A stretch of DNA of 64,000 nucleotides from Candidatus Poribacteria bacterium (GCA_009841255.1 VXMD01000068.1:1-64000); one strand, 5' to 3'; numbered from the stretch's first letter, positions 1 to 9,524 are shown. Notes: a model not told the origin generated them from the sequence alone. Translations and numbers: made by a program.

Positions 1-136
1 GACCTCTATTGATGAAATTCTAAAAGTGTATCATTAATTACGGGCTTTACTATAACATATTGGATCCCCCTTTAATGCTATTTTACGGTATGAACGTTTT
101 TCATTCACGGGTGCGTAAAGTTTTTGTTATTTCTTC

Positions 137-165
137 AACCCCATAGGGGGGACATCTCTGTAGAA
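137..165. repeat. Palindromic element, TCTATAGACAT family
   Basis: A short hairpin of the ACCCC-AT-AGGGG type is followed by a degenerate ACATCTCTGTAGAA end. It matches the elements at 9753, 16443, 34025, 52341 and 52719. The rest of positions 1-268 shows no gene; it is the region downstream of the minus-strand gene that ends at 269. Confidence 0.55.
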
Positions 166-268
166 TTATGATCCCCTTTTATAATGAATGATACCGTCTC
201 GCGCCAAAAAGGGTGCATCAGATGAAAAATTTGGATTTTCAGGTGCCAGAATTGGCATTGGGTAGGTT

Positions 269-1078
269 CTATTGTTCCGATTCCTGCGCTTCAGGTTCAG
301 GACGTGTGAGGATCCACTCATGGAAGGCTGCCATATCCGCAAAAAACGATCGCATGAGCGCGAATTCACCCGGAGCAGCGATTGCGCACCACAAAAGACC
401 TTTTTGTTCCCCGTGTATCTCTAAGCGTTCACGCCACGCTTCCTTGAAGACGTTGTTGTCCTCTGTCATGAATATAGAGGACATGCCGATTTGGACAATT
501 TGGATGTGCAAGCCGTCTATCTCTGAATTGCTCTCCATTAAGGGCTCTATGAGGTGTGTTTGATGGAGTTCATTGAGTTCTTTCAGATTGTCCCGCGGAT
601 CTTCAATAGTGGTTCCCCATTCTCGGACGATGAAATAGTAATCCGTCCAGACGTCTAATTCTGCATCGCCTTTATCCGTTCCAAGCGTGGTTTTGATTCT
701 GGCGCGTGCGATAGTTTTCATGTTTTCTGTCGGCACTGCATCGACGTATGCCCGAAAGTCTTCGTAATCCTTTCCTTCCTGTGCCTTTAGATACGTTAGA
801 TAGGGTTCGCTCGACAAGACCGCTTCTAAATCGTTTGGGGTTTCGGAGGCTTGGGTTTCATCTCTGATTTCAAGGAGGTGAGATAGAAGTTTTTGCTGCT
901 CGTCCATCAAGGGTTCACGGGCGGACATTCTTAAGGCGCGCCTGTGTTGCGCGTGCTTATCGGCTAACTGTTCCATTTCCGACATCATTTTACCGAACCA
1001 CGGGACGACAAAGACGATACCGACAACGAGAAGGGCGACGCCTATACCGATAAGAATCAGAAAGACCGGTTTTTTCAT
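269..1078 (-). CDS. Membrane-anchored protein of the A family (lipoprotein-like)
   Basis: Unrecognised 269-aa protein. The start is the ATG at 1078, preceded by AAAAGGGG; the longer reading to 1180 would overlap the promoter. One hydrophobic N-terminal segment (about residues 4-26) ends in a phenylalanine/lysine boundary and lacks a lipobox cysteine, so it is probably an uncleaved anchor with the rest in the periplasm. The C-terminal block (HG-x3-GLLWxA-x2-P, then F-x4-F-x2-W) and the YLTYL block match the lipoproteins at 4514, 18046 and 37272, with a similar length (266-275 aa), so it is a diverged fourth member. It lies 91 bp downstream of the TonB receptor gene. Function unknown. Confidence 0.75.
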   Translation of the reverse strand: MKKPVFLILIGIGVALLVVGIVFVVPWFGKMMSEMEQLADKHAQHRRALRMSAREPLMDEQQKLLSHLLEIRDETQASETPNDLEAVLSSEPYLTYLKAQEGKDYEDFRAYVDAVPTENMKTIARARIKTTLGTDKGDAELDVWTDYYFIVREWGTTIEDPRDNLKELNELHQTHLIEPLMESNSEIDGLHIQIVQIGMSSIFMTEDNNVFKEAWRERLEIHGEQKGLLWCAIAAPGEFALMRSFFADMAAFHEWILTRPEPEAQESEQ

Positions 1079-1112
1079 TTGAAACCCCTTTTCTGCTGAA
1101 TATGATAACTGC

Positions 1113-1141
1113 ATGATAGCATCTTTTACGGTCGGTTTCAA
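1113..1141 (-). promoter_or_regulatory. Putative sigma70-type promoter of the gene at 269-1078
   Basis: On the minus strand TTGAAA (1136-1141) and TATCAT (1113-1118) are separated by exactly 17 bp, and the SD and ATG follow about 35 bp later. It sits in the gap behind the TonB receptor gene, so the small gene may be transcribed on its own. Confidence 0.5.
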
Positions 1142-1169
1142 CCTTTTAAGAGAATCATTACCGCCTACT

Positions 1170-3869
1170 TTAAAATTCATATATGATGCCGAGGGAGAAG
1201 GTAAAGGGGAATTGGGGGATCTCCAGGGATTCGTTAACTTCTATATCAAGTGCTTCCGTGTCGGTCTCAAACTCTGCCGTTTCAATAGCCTCCGCGAATT
1301 TATCAGCAACTCTTAATCTTATCTTATTTCGTTTATTGTAGGCGTTTAAAATTTCAGTGAACGCCGTCACTGGGAGTCCCCAAAATGTGCTTTTGTACTT
1401 AAAACGGAGGTCTAAGCGGTGATACGCTGGAAACTCAGTCGGAAAAATTGCGCCCGCAACATCGGAAATGAGTGGATGCATACCTACCGTCACAGGATCC
1501 TGGATCATAATCAGGGAACTTAAAGGAACCGCAGTGGTCCCGCTGGAATATTGCCACTTCGCACCGATCTCTGTTTTTGTTGTTGGGCTGTAATTGGCGA
1601 CGATGCTGACGATATGTGTGTTATCAAAGAGGAACGGCGTGTAGGCAGCGTCGGGGGTCTCGCGCCGCGCGGCGTGGGTATAAGCATAGGAGAGCCATCC
1701 GAAGAATCTTTCGCTCACACGGTGCCGCAGAAATATCTCCGCACCACTCACAAACCCTGTCCCTTGATTGAAATAACCTGTTGTAACCGCATCGTCTGAG
1801 TCATCAAAAAACGCGTCAAGATTGACGGATCTCGTAACCAATTTCTGCATGTCTTTATAATACACCGCGAGTTTGAGTTCCGTTTGTGCAGACAATTCAT
1901 GTTCCAATTCCATGATGTAATGCTCGGTCACGCTGGATTTTAGGTCTCGGTTTCCATCCGCCTTTAGCACCTGATATGCCAGGGGGCTCCGTTCATATCT
2001 ACCGTAGGCAAACCGGAGTGTAGAAGTCGTCGGCAGCGTGAAACTCAGACTGCCGCGGGGCTGAAGTGAAAGTTCCTCTGTTAGATTGAGATAGTCGAGT
2101 CGCACACCAAGGGCGATCGATAAAAATGAAAGCGGATCATAGCGAGCCTGGAGGTACCCCTCGGCACGCCGAAATGGGTAACTAAATTCGTCAAACTTCC
2201 GTATCCATGACGGTTCCGCCTCCGCTTCAAAATCTATGATTTCTGGAGACGCTGTATGTGTTCGGCTTTTAGATGGATTAAAGGCGAGAAGAAATCCTGG
2301 TTCCAATTGAAACTTCGGTGTTAACTTGTAGGACACGTCTTCGCGGAGGGTATACATGGGTGTGTTGATCGTTAGGTTGTAGATGAATCCGTCATTCTCA
2401 GTTTTACCGTTTTGAGGTGTGGCACTGCCGAAGTTGATATTGAGAAAATTGTGGGAACGCGTCAGAGAGAGGTAGGACGTGAGTTTGTCAGTGAAATGGG
2501 AGCGGAGGTGAATACCTTCCGCCTCAAACCCGTTTTTGAAGTAAGCGGAAAAATCAGTTGCCTCCTCGAGGTCTTCTGATCCAACGTCGGAGAAGTCAAA
2601 GCGATCTGTCGCTCCTAAGCCGTTGAGCGTCAGGTGGTGCTTTGGCGTCAGTTGATATGCGAATTTCAGTTGATAGCTTGACCATTGGGGAAATGTCCCA
2701 TCAAGGAAGAGTCCTAAAATGAGATGAAGGGTGGTAAATCGCCCCGCAAAAGAGGCATATCCCTTGTCTCCGATTCTGGTTTCAACGAAACCGGAGGGCG
2801 ATAAAATGTTCAGGTCGATCACGCCTGCCCAGTTCTTTTTCAAGCGTTCCCGCGAACGGATGTCAATCACCGATTGCGAATCCAATCCGAATTCAGCACC
2901 GTAGCCACCGGCGTAGATATGGATATCTTCAATGCTGTCCGAGTTAATCGTTGAGATAAGGCCCCCAAAGTGGAACGGGTAACCGAGCGGTGTTCTATCG
3001 AGATAGAGGAGTGTCTCTCCGGGTGCACTCCCCCGGATATAGAGGATGCCAAAAATATCGTTGGGAATACCGATGCTCGGCAGCGTCGTGAGTCCTTTAA
3101 GGGCATCACGTCCGGTACCGGGAATCCGGATTAGATCGCTACCGCGAATTTCTTTGCGACTCATCGTTGGGGGAAGACGTTGACCCTCTACAACAACCGT
3201 TTCAAGTCTTATCCCTGTGCCGAGGTATATCTTTAACTGCGTGGTCCCACCTGCTGTTACCGCTACTGTGGTGGTCGTCGGTATCTTGTGTGTTGGGTGT
3301 GTAATTGACAGCGTATAAGTCCCAGGAACGAGGGCCATAAACCGAAAGTTTCCAGATGCATCTGTTCTGCCAGAGGCATCAATTTCGATGAAACGGACCT
3401 CTGCCGCAGCAAGCGGTTTTCCCGTTGTTTGGCTGTAGACGTACCCGTCTATATCTCCGCTATCGGTGATGTTGATAAATGGAACCGCGACGCCAGGGTA
3501 GAACCTCCCGCGGAGTGTCTCACCTGCTCGGATCTCAATCGGAATTTCTGTGGCGGTATTGTGAGTCGGATGGGATATGGACAGTGTATATGTTCCGATG
3601 GGGATTTCGGTAAAGCGAAACGTTCCGTCTTTACCGGTTTTTTGCTGCTGACCGGTTTCAACAATGTGCACCTCCGCTTCAATCAAGGGAGCATCGGTAT
3701 CGCGTTGGTAGGCAGTGCCTTCTATATCACCTGTGCGAGGAAACACTCGCTGCCAGATACTACTTTTCGTTTTCGGGGTCAGGTTTTCTTCAGAACTGTC
3801 CGTTCCAGCGGAAACAGAGAACGACATCATGAGCAGAACACACAAAGTAGAACATAAGCAAAATTTCAT
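1170..3869 (-). CDS. TonB-dependent outer-membrane receptor with two N-terminal carboxypeptidase-regulatory-like domains
   Basis: 899-aa outer-membrane transporter. The start chosen is the ATG at 3869, which gives a clear signal peptide ending SVSAG; GGAGG lies about 13 nt upstream. After the signal come two tandem carboxypeptidase-regulatory-like beta-sandwich repeats (each with an IEGTAY/IDGYVY opening and a GTYTLSI-HPTH segment, about residues 45-225), then a plug domain (VVEGQRL, RIPGTGRDALKGL, YIRGSAPGETLLYLD) and a beta-barrel ending in aromatic F (YEF). Such receptors import a ligand with energy from TonB-ExbBD, none of which is in the window. The substrate cannot be told. Two regulatory-like repeats in front of the plug recall the SusC-like and FecA-type extended receptors, but no SusD partner is adjacent. 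Confidence 0.9.
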   Translation of the reverse strand: MKFCLCSTLCVLLMMSFSVSAGTDSSEENLTPKTKSSIWQRVFPRTGDIEGTAYQRDTDAPLIEAEVHIVETGQQQKTGKDGTFRFTEIPIGTYTLSISHPTHNTATEIPIEIRAGETLRGRFYPGVAVPFINITDSGDIDGYVYSQTTGKPLAAAEVRFIEIDASGRTDASGNFRFMALVPGTYTLSITHPTHKIPTTTTVAVTAGGTTQLKIYLGTGIRLETVVVEGQRLPPTMSRKEIRGSDLIRIPGTGRDALKGLTTLPSIGIPNDIFGILYIRGSAPGETLLYLDRTPLGYPFHFGGLISTINSDSIEDIHIYAGGYGAEFGLDSQSVIDIRSRERLKKNWAGVIDLNILSPSGFVETRIGDKGYASFAGRFTTLHLILGLFLDGTFPQWSSYQLKFAYQLTPKHHLTLNGLGATDRFDFSDVGSEDLEEATDFSAYFKNGFEAEGIHLRSHFTDKLTSYLSLTRSHNFLNINFGSATPQNGKTENDGFIYNLTINTPMYTLREDVSYKLTPKFQLEPGFLLAFNPSKSRTHTASPEIIDFEAEAEPSWIRKFDEFSYPFRRAEGYLQARYDPLSFLSIALGVRLDYLNLTEELSLQPRGSLSFTLPTTSTLRFAYGRYERSPLAYQVLKADGNRDLKSSVTEHYIMELEHELSAQTELKLAVYYKDMQKLVTRSVNLDAFFDDSDDAVTTGYFNQGTGFVSGAEIFLRHRVSERFFGWLSYAYTHAARRETPDAAYTPFLFDNTHIVSIVANYSPTTKTEIGAKWQYSSGTTAVPLSSLIMIQDPVTVGMHPLISDVAGAIFPTEFPAYHRLDLRFKYKSTFWGLPVTAFTEILNAYNKRNKIRLRVADKFAEAIETAEFETDTEALDIEVNESLEIPQFPFTFSLGIIYEF

Positions 3870-4065
3870 GAAAAGGCTTGGACCTCCACGTGGGACCTGA
3901 ATTGTAGGTTTTAACGCTCGATTAGAGGATCCAGTTGACACAGAGATCGCGTTTATCAACGGGACACAAAACAGCCAAGCCTATAAGGAATCTTTCAATT
4001 CCCATAATGGATCGGCTGTAATGGTAGAACGGAAATTTATTTTTTTGTCTTCTTTTCAACCCAGG

Positions 4066-4503
4066 TTAATCTTTTTGCAACCAGAGGGTTAGCATCATCG
4101 CACCGGCGCCGATGACAGTCATGCTTGGGTAATACCACCACAGGAATCGGTTGCGTTTTTTCTCAATGGCTTTTCTTTCCTTTTGGATCTTCGCAATCGC
4201 TCTTTTCCCCTTTTCAAGGGAGGCAGGATCGTCGTTGAGCAACATCCAACGTTGAACGAACAATTCGTCCTCAGTTAGTTTACGAATCTCTGCATCCCAG
4301 TTGTCTAAAGGCGTTAGCCAGTATCCAAAGGAGGTAACGCTGATTACAACGAGGGTTGGGAGCCCGATGAGAGGTCTACTTTTTTCATGCGTGGATGAAT
4401 CGTTCTTTTCTTTCGTTGGTGTAGCGACTGAGACATCTGCCAAGAGGATGGCAAATATTAAAGCGCAGATGAGTGTGAGACGTGATGCAAAGGGTAATGT
4501 CAT
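4066..4503 (-). CDS. Small bitopic protein, B family
   Basis: Unrecognised 145-aa protein starting with ATG at 4503, 10 bp after the lipoprotein gene at 4514. A signal peptide (residues 1-27, cut near VAT) is followed by a second hydrophobic segment around GLPTLVVISVTSFGYWLTPLD, a charged helix rich in Lys/Glu (about 85-125) and a C-terminal membrane span. The central part (YWLTPLD-W, DELFVQRWMLLN-DP-SLEK, IQKER-AIEKKRNRF-WYYP) is nearly the same as in the protein at 18890, which also follows an A-family lipoprotein. The repeated A-B gene order suggests a complex of the two at the cell envelope. Function unknown. Confidence 0.75.
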   Translation of the reverse strand: MTLPFASRLTLICALIFAILLADVSVATPTKEKNDSSTHEKSRPLIGLPTLVVISVTSFGYWLTPLDNWDAEIRKLTEDELFVQRWMLLNDDPASLEKGKRAIAKIQKERKAIEKKRNRFLWWYYPSMTVIGAGAMMLTLWLQKD

Positions 4504-4513
4504 GATTTCTCTC

Positions 4514-5314
4514 CTATGGATTTTGTTGAAAAAAGATACCTTTAGTCCATCTTAGAAACACATTCGTATTCGTGAAATTATTGAGGATTTCTGCGGTTAG
4601 CGCAGGGTTGCGCACGGCGAGCCATAAAAGCCCATCATCTTTTCCATGTTGCGCAAACTGTTCGTCTATTAAGCGGGCATCTTCTTTTTCAGTTTCCTTG
4701 ACGAAGTTTTCAAGGGTGGCGAAGAATTCTTTTCCTTGATTTGGGTTTGGTAGATGCATTTCCATCCAAGCCTTCGTTGGAGCGTCCTCAAGAACTGATA
4801 GTTTTTTTTCGAGTACAGCCAGTATTGCCTTGATGATGTTTTCTTCGTTCCCCTCATGTATCATCTGATATAGTATTACGTTTGCACAGCGATACTTCAA
4901 AGTTATCTGATGGGCAATGACTAGGTCTTCTGCGTTGGGCTTATTGATAAATTCCTTCAAAAAAGGTTTGTATCTTTCCGGGTCAGGTTCTGCTACATCC
5001 AGGTACTCTGTCAATGTTTTAAATGGCTTCTTTGTTCTATATTCTTCGGTAAGAAAGTCCAAATATGTTTTAGAAGTTGTCACCTCACTGAGCTTTGTGA
5101 AGTCTGCATCAAAAATGGGTCGTGGAAATAACGTTTTAAGTTTCCTGAACGTGTCTTCAGGTGTGGGTTTGAGGGGTATAGGTTCGGCGATAAGGGTTCC
5201 GGACGCCGTGTCTATTTCTTCCGTTATGTCATTGTCTGGGTCCTCTGAGCAGCCCAACAATTGAAAAGCAATCGCGAGAAGTATAAAAGCTGTGAAACGT
5301 AGAGAATGCTGCAT
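4514..5314 (-). CDS. Lipoprotein, A family
   Basis: Unrecognised 266-aa protein starting with ATG at 5314. The signal peptide ends in the lipobox LLGC with Cys22, so it should be lipid-anchored. It is clearly paralogous to the proteins at 18046 and 37272: shared blocks are PTPE-TF-KL---FP--I-D-DF--L--VTTSK-YLDFL, the YKPFLKEFI segment and the C-terminal GLLWLA--NPALT---LN-FT-T-VF-RW. The protein is predicted to be mainly helical. It is followed by the B-family gene 10 bp away, the same order as at 18046-19303. No small secreted peptide gene is visible upstream of this copy, unlike the other two cassettes. Confidence 0.8.
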   Translation of the reverse strand: MQHSLRFTAFILLAIAFQLLGCSEDPDNDITEEIDTASGTLIAEPIPLKPTPEDTFRKLKTLFPRPIFDADFTKLSEVTTSKTYLDFLTEEYRTKKPFKTLTEYLDVAEPDPERYKPFLKEFINKPNAEDLVIAHQITLKYRCANVILYQMIHEGNEENIIKAILAVLEKKLSVLEDAPTKAWMEMHLPNPNQGKEFFATLENFVKETEKEDARLIDEQFAQHGKDDGLLWLAVRNPALTAEILNNFTNTNVFLRWTKGIFFQQNP

Positions 5315-5417
5315 TGTTTGTCCCTTTTGTGTTATCGGTAATAGATGTTTGGTGCCGTATGGACAAGCACGGATACCTGTTCATATGTGGTGAATTCTAA
5401 AAATAAATAGACCACTT

Positions 5418-5445
5418 GTAGGGGCATCCCTTGTGGATGCCCAAA
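5418..5445. repeat. GTAGGGG hairpin element
   Basis: A perfect 8-bp stem GGGCATCC/GGATGCCC with a 5-nt loop (5422-5442) begins with GTAGGGG. It belongs to the same family as the hairpins at 38160, 40269 and 47302. It lies between the S55 peptidase gene and the lipoprotein gene; on the minus strand it is not followed by a T-tract. Confidence 0.6.
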
Positions 5446-5469
5446 ATCTACCATAATAGGATTCTGAGA

Positions 5470-6543
5470 TTATTCCAAGCCTTCTATTGGCAGTCCACCG
5501 TTTCCTATGTCTCCTACTTTAATGGTGATCTGTTCCTCTTTAGACCCTGTCACGATAAAGCCCTCACCGAGTTCCCCTACAATCGCAGGATATAGGTCTT
5601 TGCTTATCATCCCGATCGGGGTTCCATACGCCGAGACTGATTTCGTTGAGAGGACCAAACGTGACAGGATCCCGTGTGTTACGGCTCGGTATATCGGTAA
5701 TGCCGACTTTCCGTCAGCCAAAAAAGGATGACCGAACGCCACGAATTTATCCTCATATACCTGTGTTACCGTCCCGAAGCCAATGAGGTTTGTAACATCC
5801 CCTGTGACGACGGCGGCACCGATCATATCTCCTGCAGAGAGTTGTGTTGTCGCACCTACTGGCGGTGCTGCAGGGGCACCCCCGATATCGCCAAACATTT
5901 CAACGAAATTGAATTTTGAATTGGAGAGATGTGAAGAAAGTTCTGGAATCCTGTGGGGCTGAATCCCAGTAATCACCATAGGTGTTTTAACAGGTCCATA
6001 CAAGGCATTAATCGCCAGGGCGGGTGCCCCAGGTGCCCCCTCTTCCTCTAAAAACTCACCCAATGTTGGGTGTTCGATAGCCGTTTCCATATAATCAATC
6101 GGTGTGACCAAGAACCGATACGGCGGTTTACTATACGAATACGCGAAGGCAAGCGCACCCATAACACGTCCCGGGGGACCGACCGGACTGCCCGACATGC
6201 CTGCCGCAATCTCTGCGGATTCATCAATCAGTTCGCACTCATAGACAGGGGTTCCAAAGGGACCGTTGTCTCGAACGGATCGAAGTCGCGCCTGAAGGAT
6301 AACTTTACTGGTGCCTTCAAGCACGGTAATGAGTTCCAGGGGCGTCTTACTCGCCAGTTTCCGGACTTCATCCTCGTACATATTCTCCAGGACAACGTCT
6401 CCGACAAAACGTGGGGCGTTAAGAACTCCTGTTGAATTGTCTGTTATGGGGTTTTCAGACTGTGTTTGCTGTTCATCGGGAGAACAGCTGAGTTGGCAGA
6501 GTATTGCGAGGGTGATACCTGCAAAGACAAGAACACGTTTCAC
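5470..6543 (-). CDS. SpoIVB-type S55 peptidase-like lipoprotein
   Basis: 357-aa secreted lipoprotein starting at a GTG (6543) with GGAGG 7 nt upstream. The lipobox cysteine is Cys20 (LSC). The S55 signature GMSGSPV is at residues 115-121 (nucleophile probably Ser117), followed by a VMGALAFAYS strand and FLVTPIDYME. A second conserved block GHPFL is at 271-275, with the YGTPIGMI segment after it. In SpoIVB the GH motif comes before GMSGSP; here the order is reversed. S55 peptidases such as SpoIVB cleave membrane regulators; SpoIVB triggers sigma-K processing in sporulating Bacillus. This gene begins 35 bp behind a membrane-tethered sigma factor gene (6579-9524), which suggests, but does not prove, that the tether or its partner is the substrate. 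Confidence 0.75.
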   Translation of the reverse strand: MKRVLVFAGITLAILCQLSCSPDEQQTQSENPITDNSTGVLNAPRFVGDVVLENMYEDEVRKLASKTPLELITVLEGTSKVILQARLRSVRDNGPFGTPVYECELIDESAEIAAGMSGSPVGPPGRVMGALAFAYSYSKPPYRFLVTPIDYMETAIEHPTLGEFLEEEGAPGAPALAINALYGPVKTPMVITGIQPHRIPELSSHLSNSKFNFVEMFGDIGGAPAAPPVGATTQLSAGDMIGAAVVTGDVTNLIGFGTVTQVYEDKFVAFGHPFLADGKSALPIYRAVTHGILSRLVLSTKSVSAYGTPIGMISKDLYPAIVGELGEGFIVTGSKEEQITIKVGDIGNGGLPIEGLE

Positions 6544-6578
6544 TTTGATTCCTCCAAAGACAGAGATGTTATGTAAGG

Positions 6579-9524
6579 TTAGTAGTTTTCTGCTTCAAGC
6601 GAGACCTGAAACATCCCGCGTTTTTCTGTCACAGCGTAGAGTTTGTTGCCATTGATAACGAGAGAGAGAACACTATCTGGCACTTCAGGTGATATCTGTT
6701 TCCATTCACTACGACGATTCAATTGATAGGCACCTTCATTTCCAGCACCATAGACCGTGGTGCCGGACACAGCAATTCGATCTATAATGGTATGCATCCC
6801 GGTCTTATCGGTGATCGCTCGCCAGTATTCACCCGTTTCTGAGGTCAAGACCCCTGCGTCTGTAGCGACATATACTGTTGGACCCGCAAAGACGATCTCT
6901 TTAAAGTGCTTGAAGCGCAGCGGCAAGTTTGAAGTCAGGTCTTTCCATGTGTTGCCACTATCAAACGATTGAAAAAGATGTCCGTCCCGTTTTCCGACAT
7001 AGACGGTCTCTTTTGAGACAGCCAGTGCGATATTTTTCTGGTTCTCTTTCACAGCATCGTCATAATTATCAGGAAACGGAGTCTTATCTATCAATCCGGT
7101 GTTGAACCATTCTAACTCGCCGCGTTTCCAGCGGAAAATCCGCCTCTTATATTCCATATAAAATGTCTCGCCGCTCACTGCGAACTCCGCAGAGAACCTT
7201 TCGAGTTGTCGAGTTGCATCTGCCATACCTATTATGTCCATTACGAAGAGGCTTTCACCGAAAGTAGCAGGTCCTTGGATGGGGACTAACACGTCGCCGC
7301 TCGCAGAGAGACGGAAAAGGCGAACTTCATTTTGTGCGTCGAATGCTGCTGAGATGCCGTAAAGTACGCCGTCAGAGATCGCTAATTTTGCGGAAATCAA
7401 GAGATCCGTAGGTGGGGTTATGTCTGGCGGTTCTAACGCAAGTTCTGCGGAATTCACAGAAAGGGTTTTCCAGGATTTTCCGTTATCAGCGGATTTGGCG
7501 ATACCAAAGCCGGTATTTGCGTAGAGTGCGTTTTTGAATGCTACAAGGTCAAACACTTTGGTGCCTACCATCCCTTTCGTAAATGGGTGCCATGACTGAC
7601 CCCCATCGGTTGAACGGATCAATCCGTCGCGGATTCCAACTTTGAAGAATGTATTTTCGTCCATTGTTAATGTAGGGAACATACTGAAGGCCATCGCATT
7701 CATCAATGCATTCAGATCAGACGTGTCAAATCCGAAGTCTGTCCACGTTTTCCCGCCATCCGTTGAGCGGAATGTGGTGACGCCTAAGGCTAACAGCGTC
7801 TCTCCAGCCGCCAAAACTTTAACACCAGGTGATATTTTCATTGTAAACGAAGTGCTTTTCGGTGTTAACTCCGTCCACGTGTCGCCCAAGTCGGTCGAGT
7901 GGAAGATCTCCCACGAACTTGGGTTGTCACTGCTCATAACTTGACCGATGTACGCCCCAACGCCTTCAGGCGTGTTTAATTGCGAAAGATCGGGACCTGT
8001 CCCGACATAGAGGTTGTTTTTAGAAACTGCCAAGGAATGGATGGCTTTGGTGGTATCCACCGGCAATTTTTCCCACACTCCTGCGCGTGAACGGTAGAGG
8101 CCGTGGTTCATGCCTACAAACACAGTGTTTTCGATAGCAATAAGTGTAAGAATATGAGTGTTTTCATTGACGATCCCATCGTTCGTCGGAGTCCACTGTT
8201 TACCTCCGTTTTCGGATCGGAACAGCTGATTCTCGAGCGCAAGGTAGAGTCCGTGATCCGTTATCGCGAGTCCGACCGGGGTTCCTTTTGGGCGCGTGCC
8301 GAGTGACTTCCAATTCTCGTCGCTATCGGTTGAAGCCCACACCTCATCAGTGGATACAAGATAGAGGGTGCCGTTTCGTTCTGCCATGGGTTTACAGTTG
8401 TGGGCTGTGGAAGTCTCTGGAGGCAATGGACTCACGAGGGTCCATTCAGACACATTGGGTGCTAATCTATAAATACCGCTCGGGGAAGCGGTGTAGATAT
8501 CCCTTGTGGAACTGAGGAGTAATCCCGAGACTGTTCCGCCTTCTGGACCATTTGCTTGTATCCACTGCTGTTTTGTTGATGGAAGTGTTTCCTGCTCTAC
8601 CTGCGCGACGGCAAGCATAACAGGCTCGGAAACTTGGGGTCCCGCACCTTTACTTTTACCGGTGGTATCGAAACGTCCGGCTTGGTTCCGTAAATCCAGT
8701 TTTGCTTGTGTGTCAAGGACAACAGGGACATCGATGATTTCAACAGTGGTTTCTGATCTGGCGTTCAGATTATACGGCTTCTGAAAATGGGCGAGGTATT
8801 GCGACCCGACACCGATTATGAGAAAGATAAAGATGGCTGTTGCGGCAGAGATTGCCCAAGGTATTAAGGGTTTACTGTTCGTAGGCGGTGCCGGTTTTAT
8901 GTTAGCAATCTGTTTTACAATGTTTTCAGTAAAAGCCATAGGTAGATCTACACTGCCAAGCGTTTCGCTCACCAAATCTTCTTGCGCCTTTAAACGATTC
9001 CGTGCACGCTGGAGACGGCTTTTAACTGTGTTTGGAGACACGCCTAAAAATTCACTGATCGCTTTATATGTCATTTCTCCAAGGTAGTGAAGTGTCACGA
9101 CGGTGCGTTCGCTCTCCGGCAATTTTTCTAAAAGACTTCTGACGTGTTCTTGACGATGTTCGACGGAGGCGGCCTCACGTTGTTCGTCTTCGTAGTGACG
9201 GTAGGAGGATTCTTCGATCTCCTCTCCGCTGGTGGTTTCCAAGGATTCCATTGAGGGCTTCTGCTTTCGATGCCAGTCGATACAGATCCGATCAGCGATC
9301 ACATAGAGCCAGCCAGCGAACTGGTTCGGATTCTTTAACGTCGCGAGTTTCTGGTAGGCTTTGAGGAAGGCGTCTTGTGTGAGTTCCTCGGCGATATGGA
9401 AGTCCCCGACCTTCCGCCAAGTGAGGGCGTGAACACTTTTCTGATATTTTTTTAACAGTGTGGTGAAGGCGTTCTCATCGCCTGTCAGGAATTGATTGAC
9501 CAATTGGGCATCTTCGTTTTTCAT
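6579..9524 (-). CDS. Membrane-tethered ECF sigma factor fused to an Asp-box beta-propeller
   Basis: 981 aa from the ATG at 9524 (GGGAG upstream). Residues about 10-82 are sigma region 2 (AEELTQDAFLKAYQKL, FAGWLYVIA), about 125-178 are region 4 with a helix-turn-helix (LPESERTVVTLHYLGEM, AISEFLGVSPNTVKSRLQRAR). A single membrane span lies at about 221-243. The remaining 700 residues contain at least seven Asp-box motifs of the form S-x-D-x-G-x-x-W (for example STDGGKTW, STDGGQSW, SADNGKSW, SFDSGNTW), typical of sialidase, VPS10 or Ycf48-like propellers. The expected topology puts sigma in the cytoplasm and the propeller outside the inner membrane, as a one-protein sensor. A paralogue is at 9866. 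The S55 peptidase gene follows within 35 bp. Most ECF factors are about 180 aa and use a separate anti-sigma. Confidence 0.88.
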   Translation of the reverse strand: MKNEDAQLVNQFLTGDENAFTTLLKKYQKSVHALTWRKVGDFHIAEELTQDAFLKAYQKLATLKNPNQFAGWLYVIADRICIDWHRKQKPSMESLETTSGEEIEESSYRHYEDEQREAASVEHRQEHVRSLLEKLPESERTVVTLHYLGEMTYKAISEFLGVSPNTVKSRLQRARNRLKAQEDLVSETLGSVDLPMAFTENIVKQIANIKPAPPTNSKPLIPWAISAATAIFIFLIIGVGSQYLAHFQKPYNLNARSETTVEIIDVPVVLDTQAKLDLRNQAGRFDTTGKSKGAGPQVSEPVMLAVAQVEQETLPSTKQQWIQANGPEGGTVSGLLLSSTRDIYTASPSGIYRLAPNVSEWTLVSPLPPETSTAHNCKPMAERNGTLYLVSTDEVWASTDSDENWKSLGTRPKGTPVGLAITDHGLYLALENQLFRSENGGKQWTPTNDGIVNENTHILTLIAIENTVFVGMNHGLYRSRAGVWEKLPVDTTKAIHSLAVSKNNLYVGTGPDLSQLNTPEGVGAYIGQVMSSDNPSSWEIFHSTDLGDTWTELTPKSTSFTMKISPGVKVLAAGETLLALGVTTFRSTDGGKTWTDFGFDTSDLNALMNAMAFSMFPTLTMDENTFFKVGIRDGLIRSTDGGQSWHPFTKGMVGTKVFDLVAFKNALYANTGFGIAKSADNGKSWKTLSVNSAELALEPPDITPPTDLLISAKLAISDGVLYGISAAFDAQNEVRLFRLSASGDVLVPIQGPATFGESLFVMDIIGMADATRQLERFSAEFAVSGETFYMEYKRRIFRWKRGELEWFNTGLIDKTPFPDNYDDAVKENQKNIALAVSKETVYVGKRDGHLFQSFDSGNTWKDLTSNLPLRFKHFKEIVFAGPTVYVATDAGVLTSETGEYWRAITDKTGMHTIIDRIAVSGTTVYGAGNEGAYQLNRRSEWKQISPEVPDSVLSLVINGNKLYAVTEKRGMFQVSLEAENY

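Noticed and set aside
1-268. Short open frames at the left edge
   Set aside because: They overlap the 3' end of the minus-strand gene or the palindromic repeat and have no SD or homology that I can recognise.
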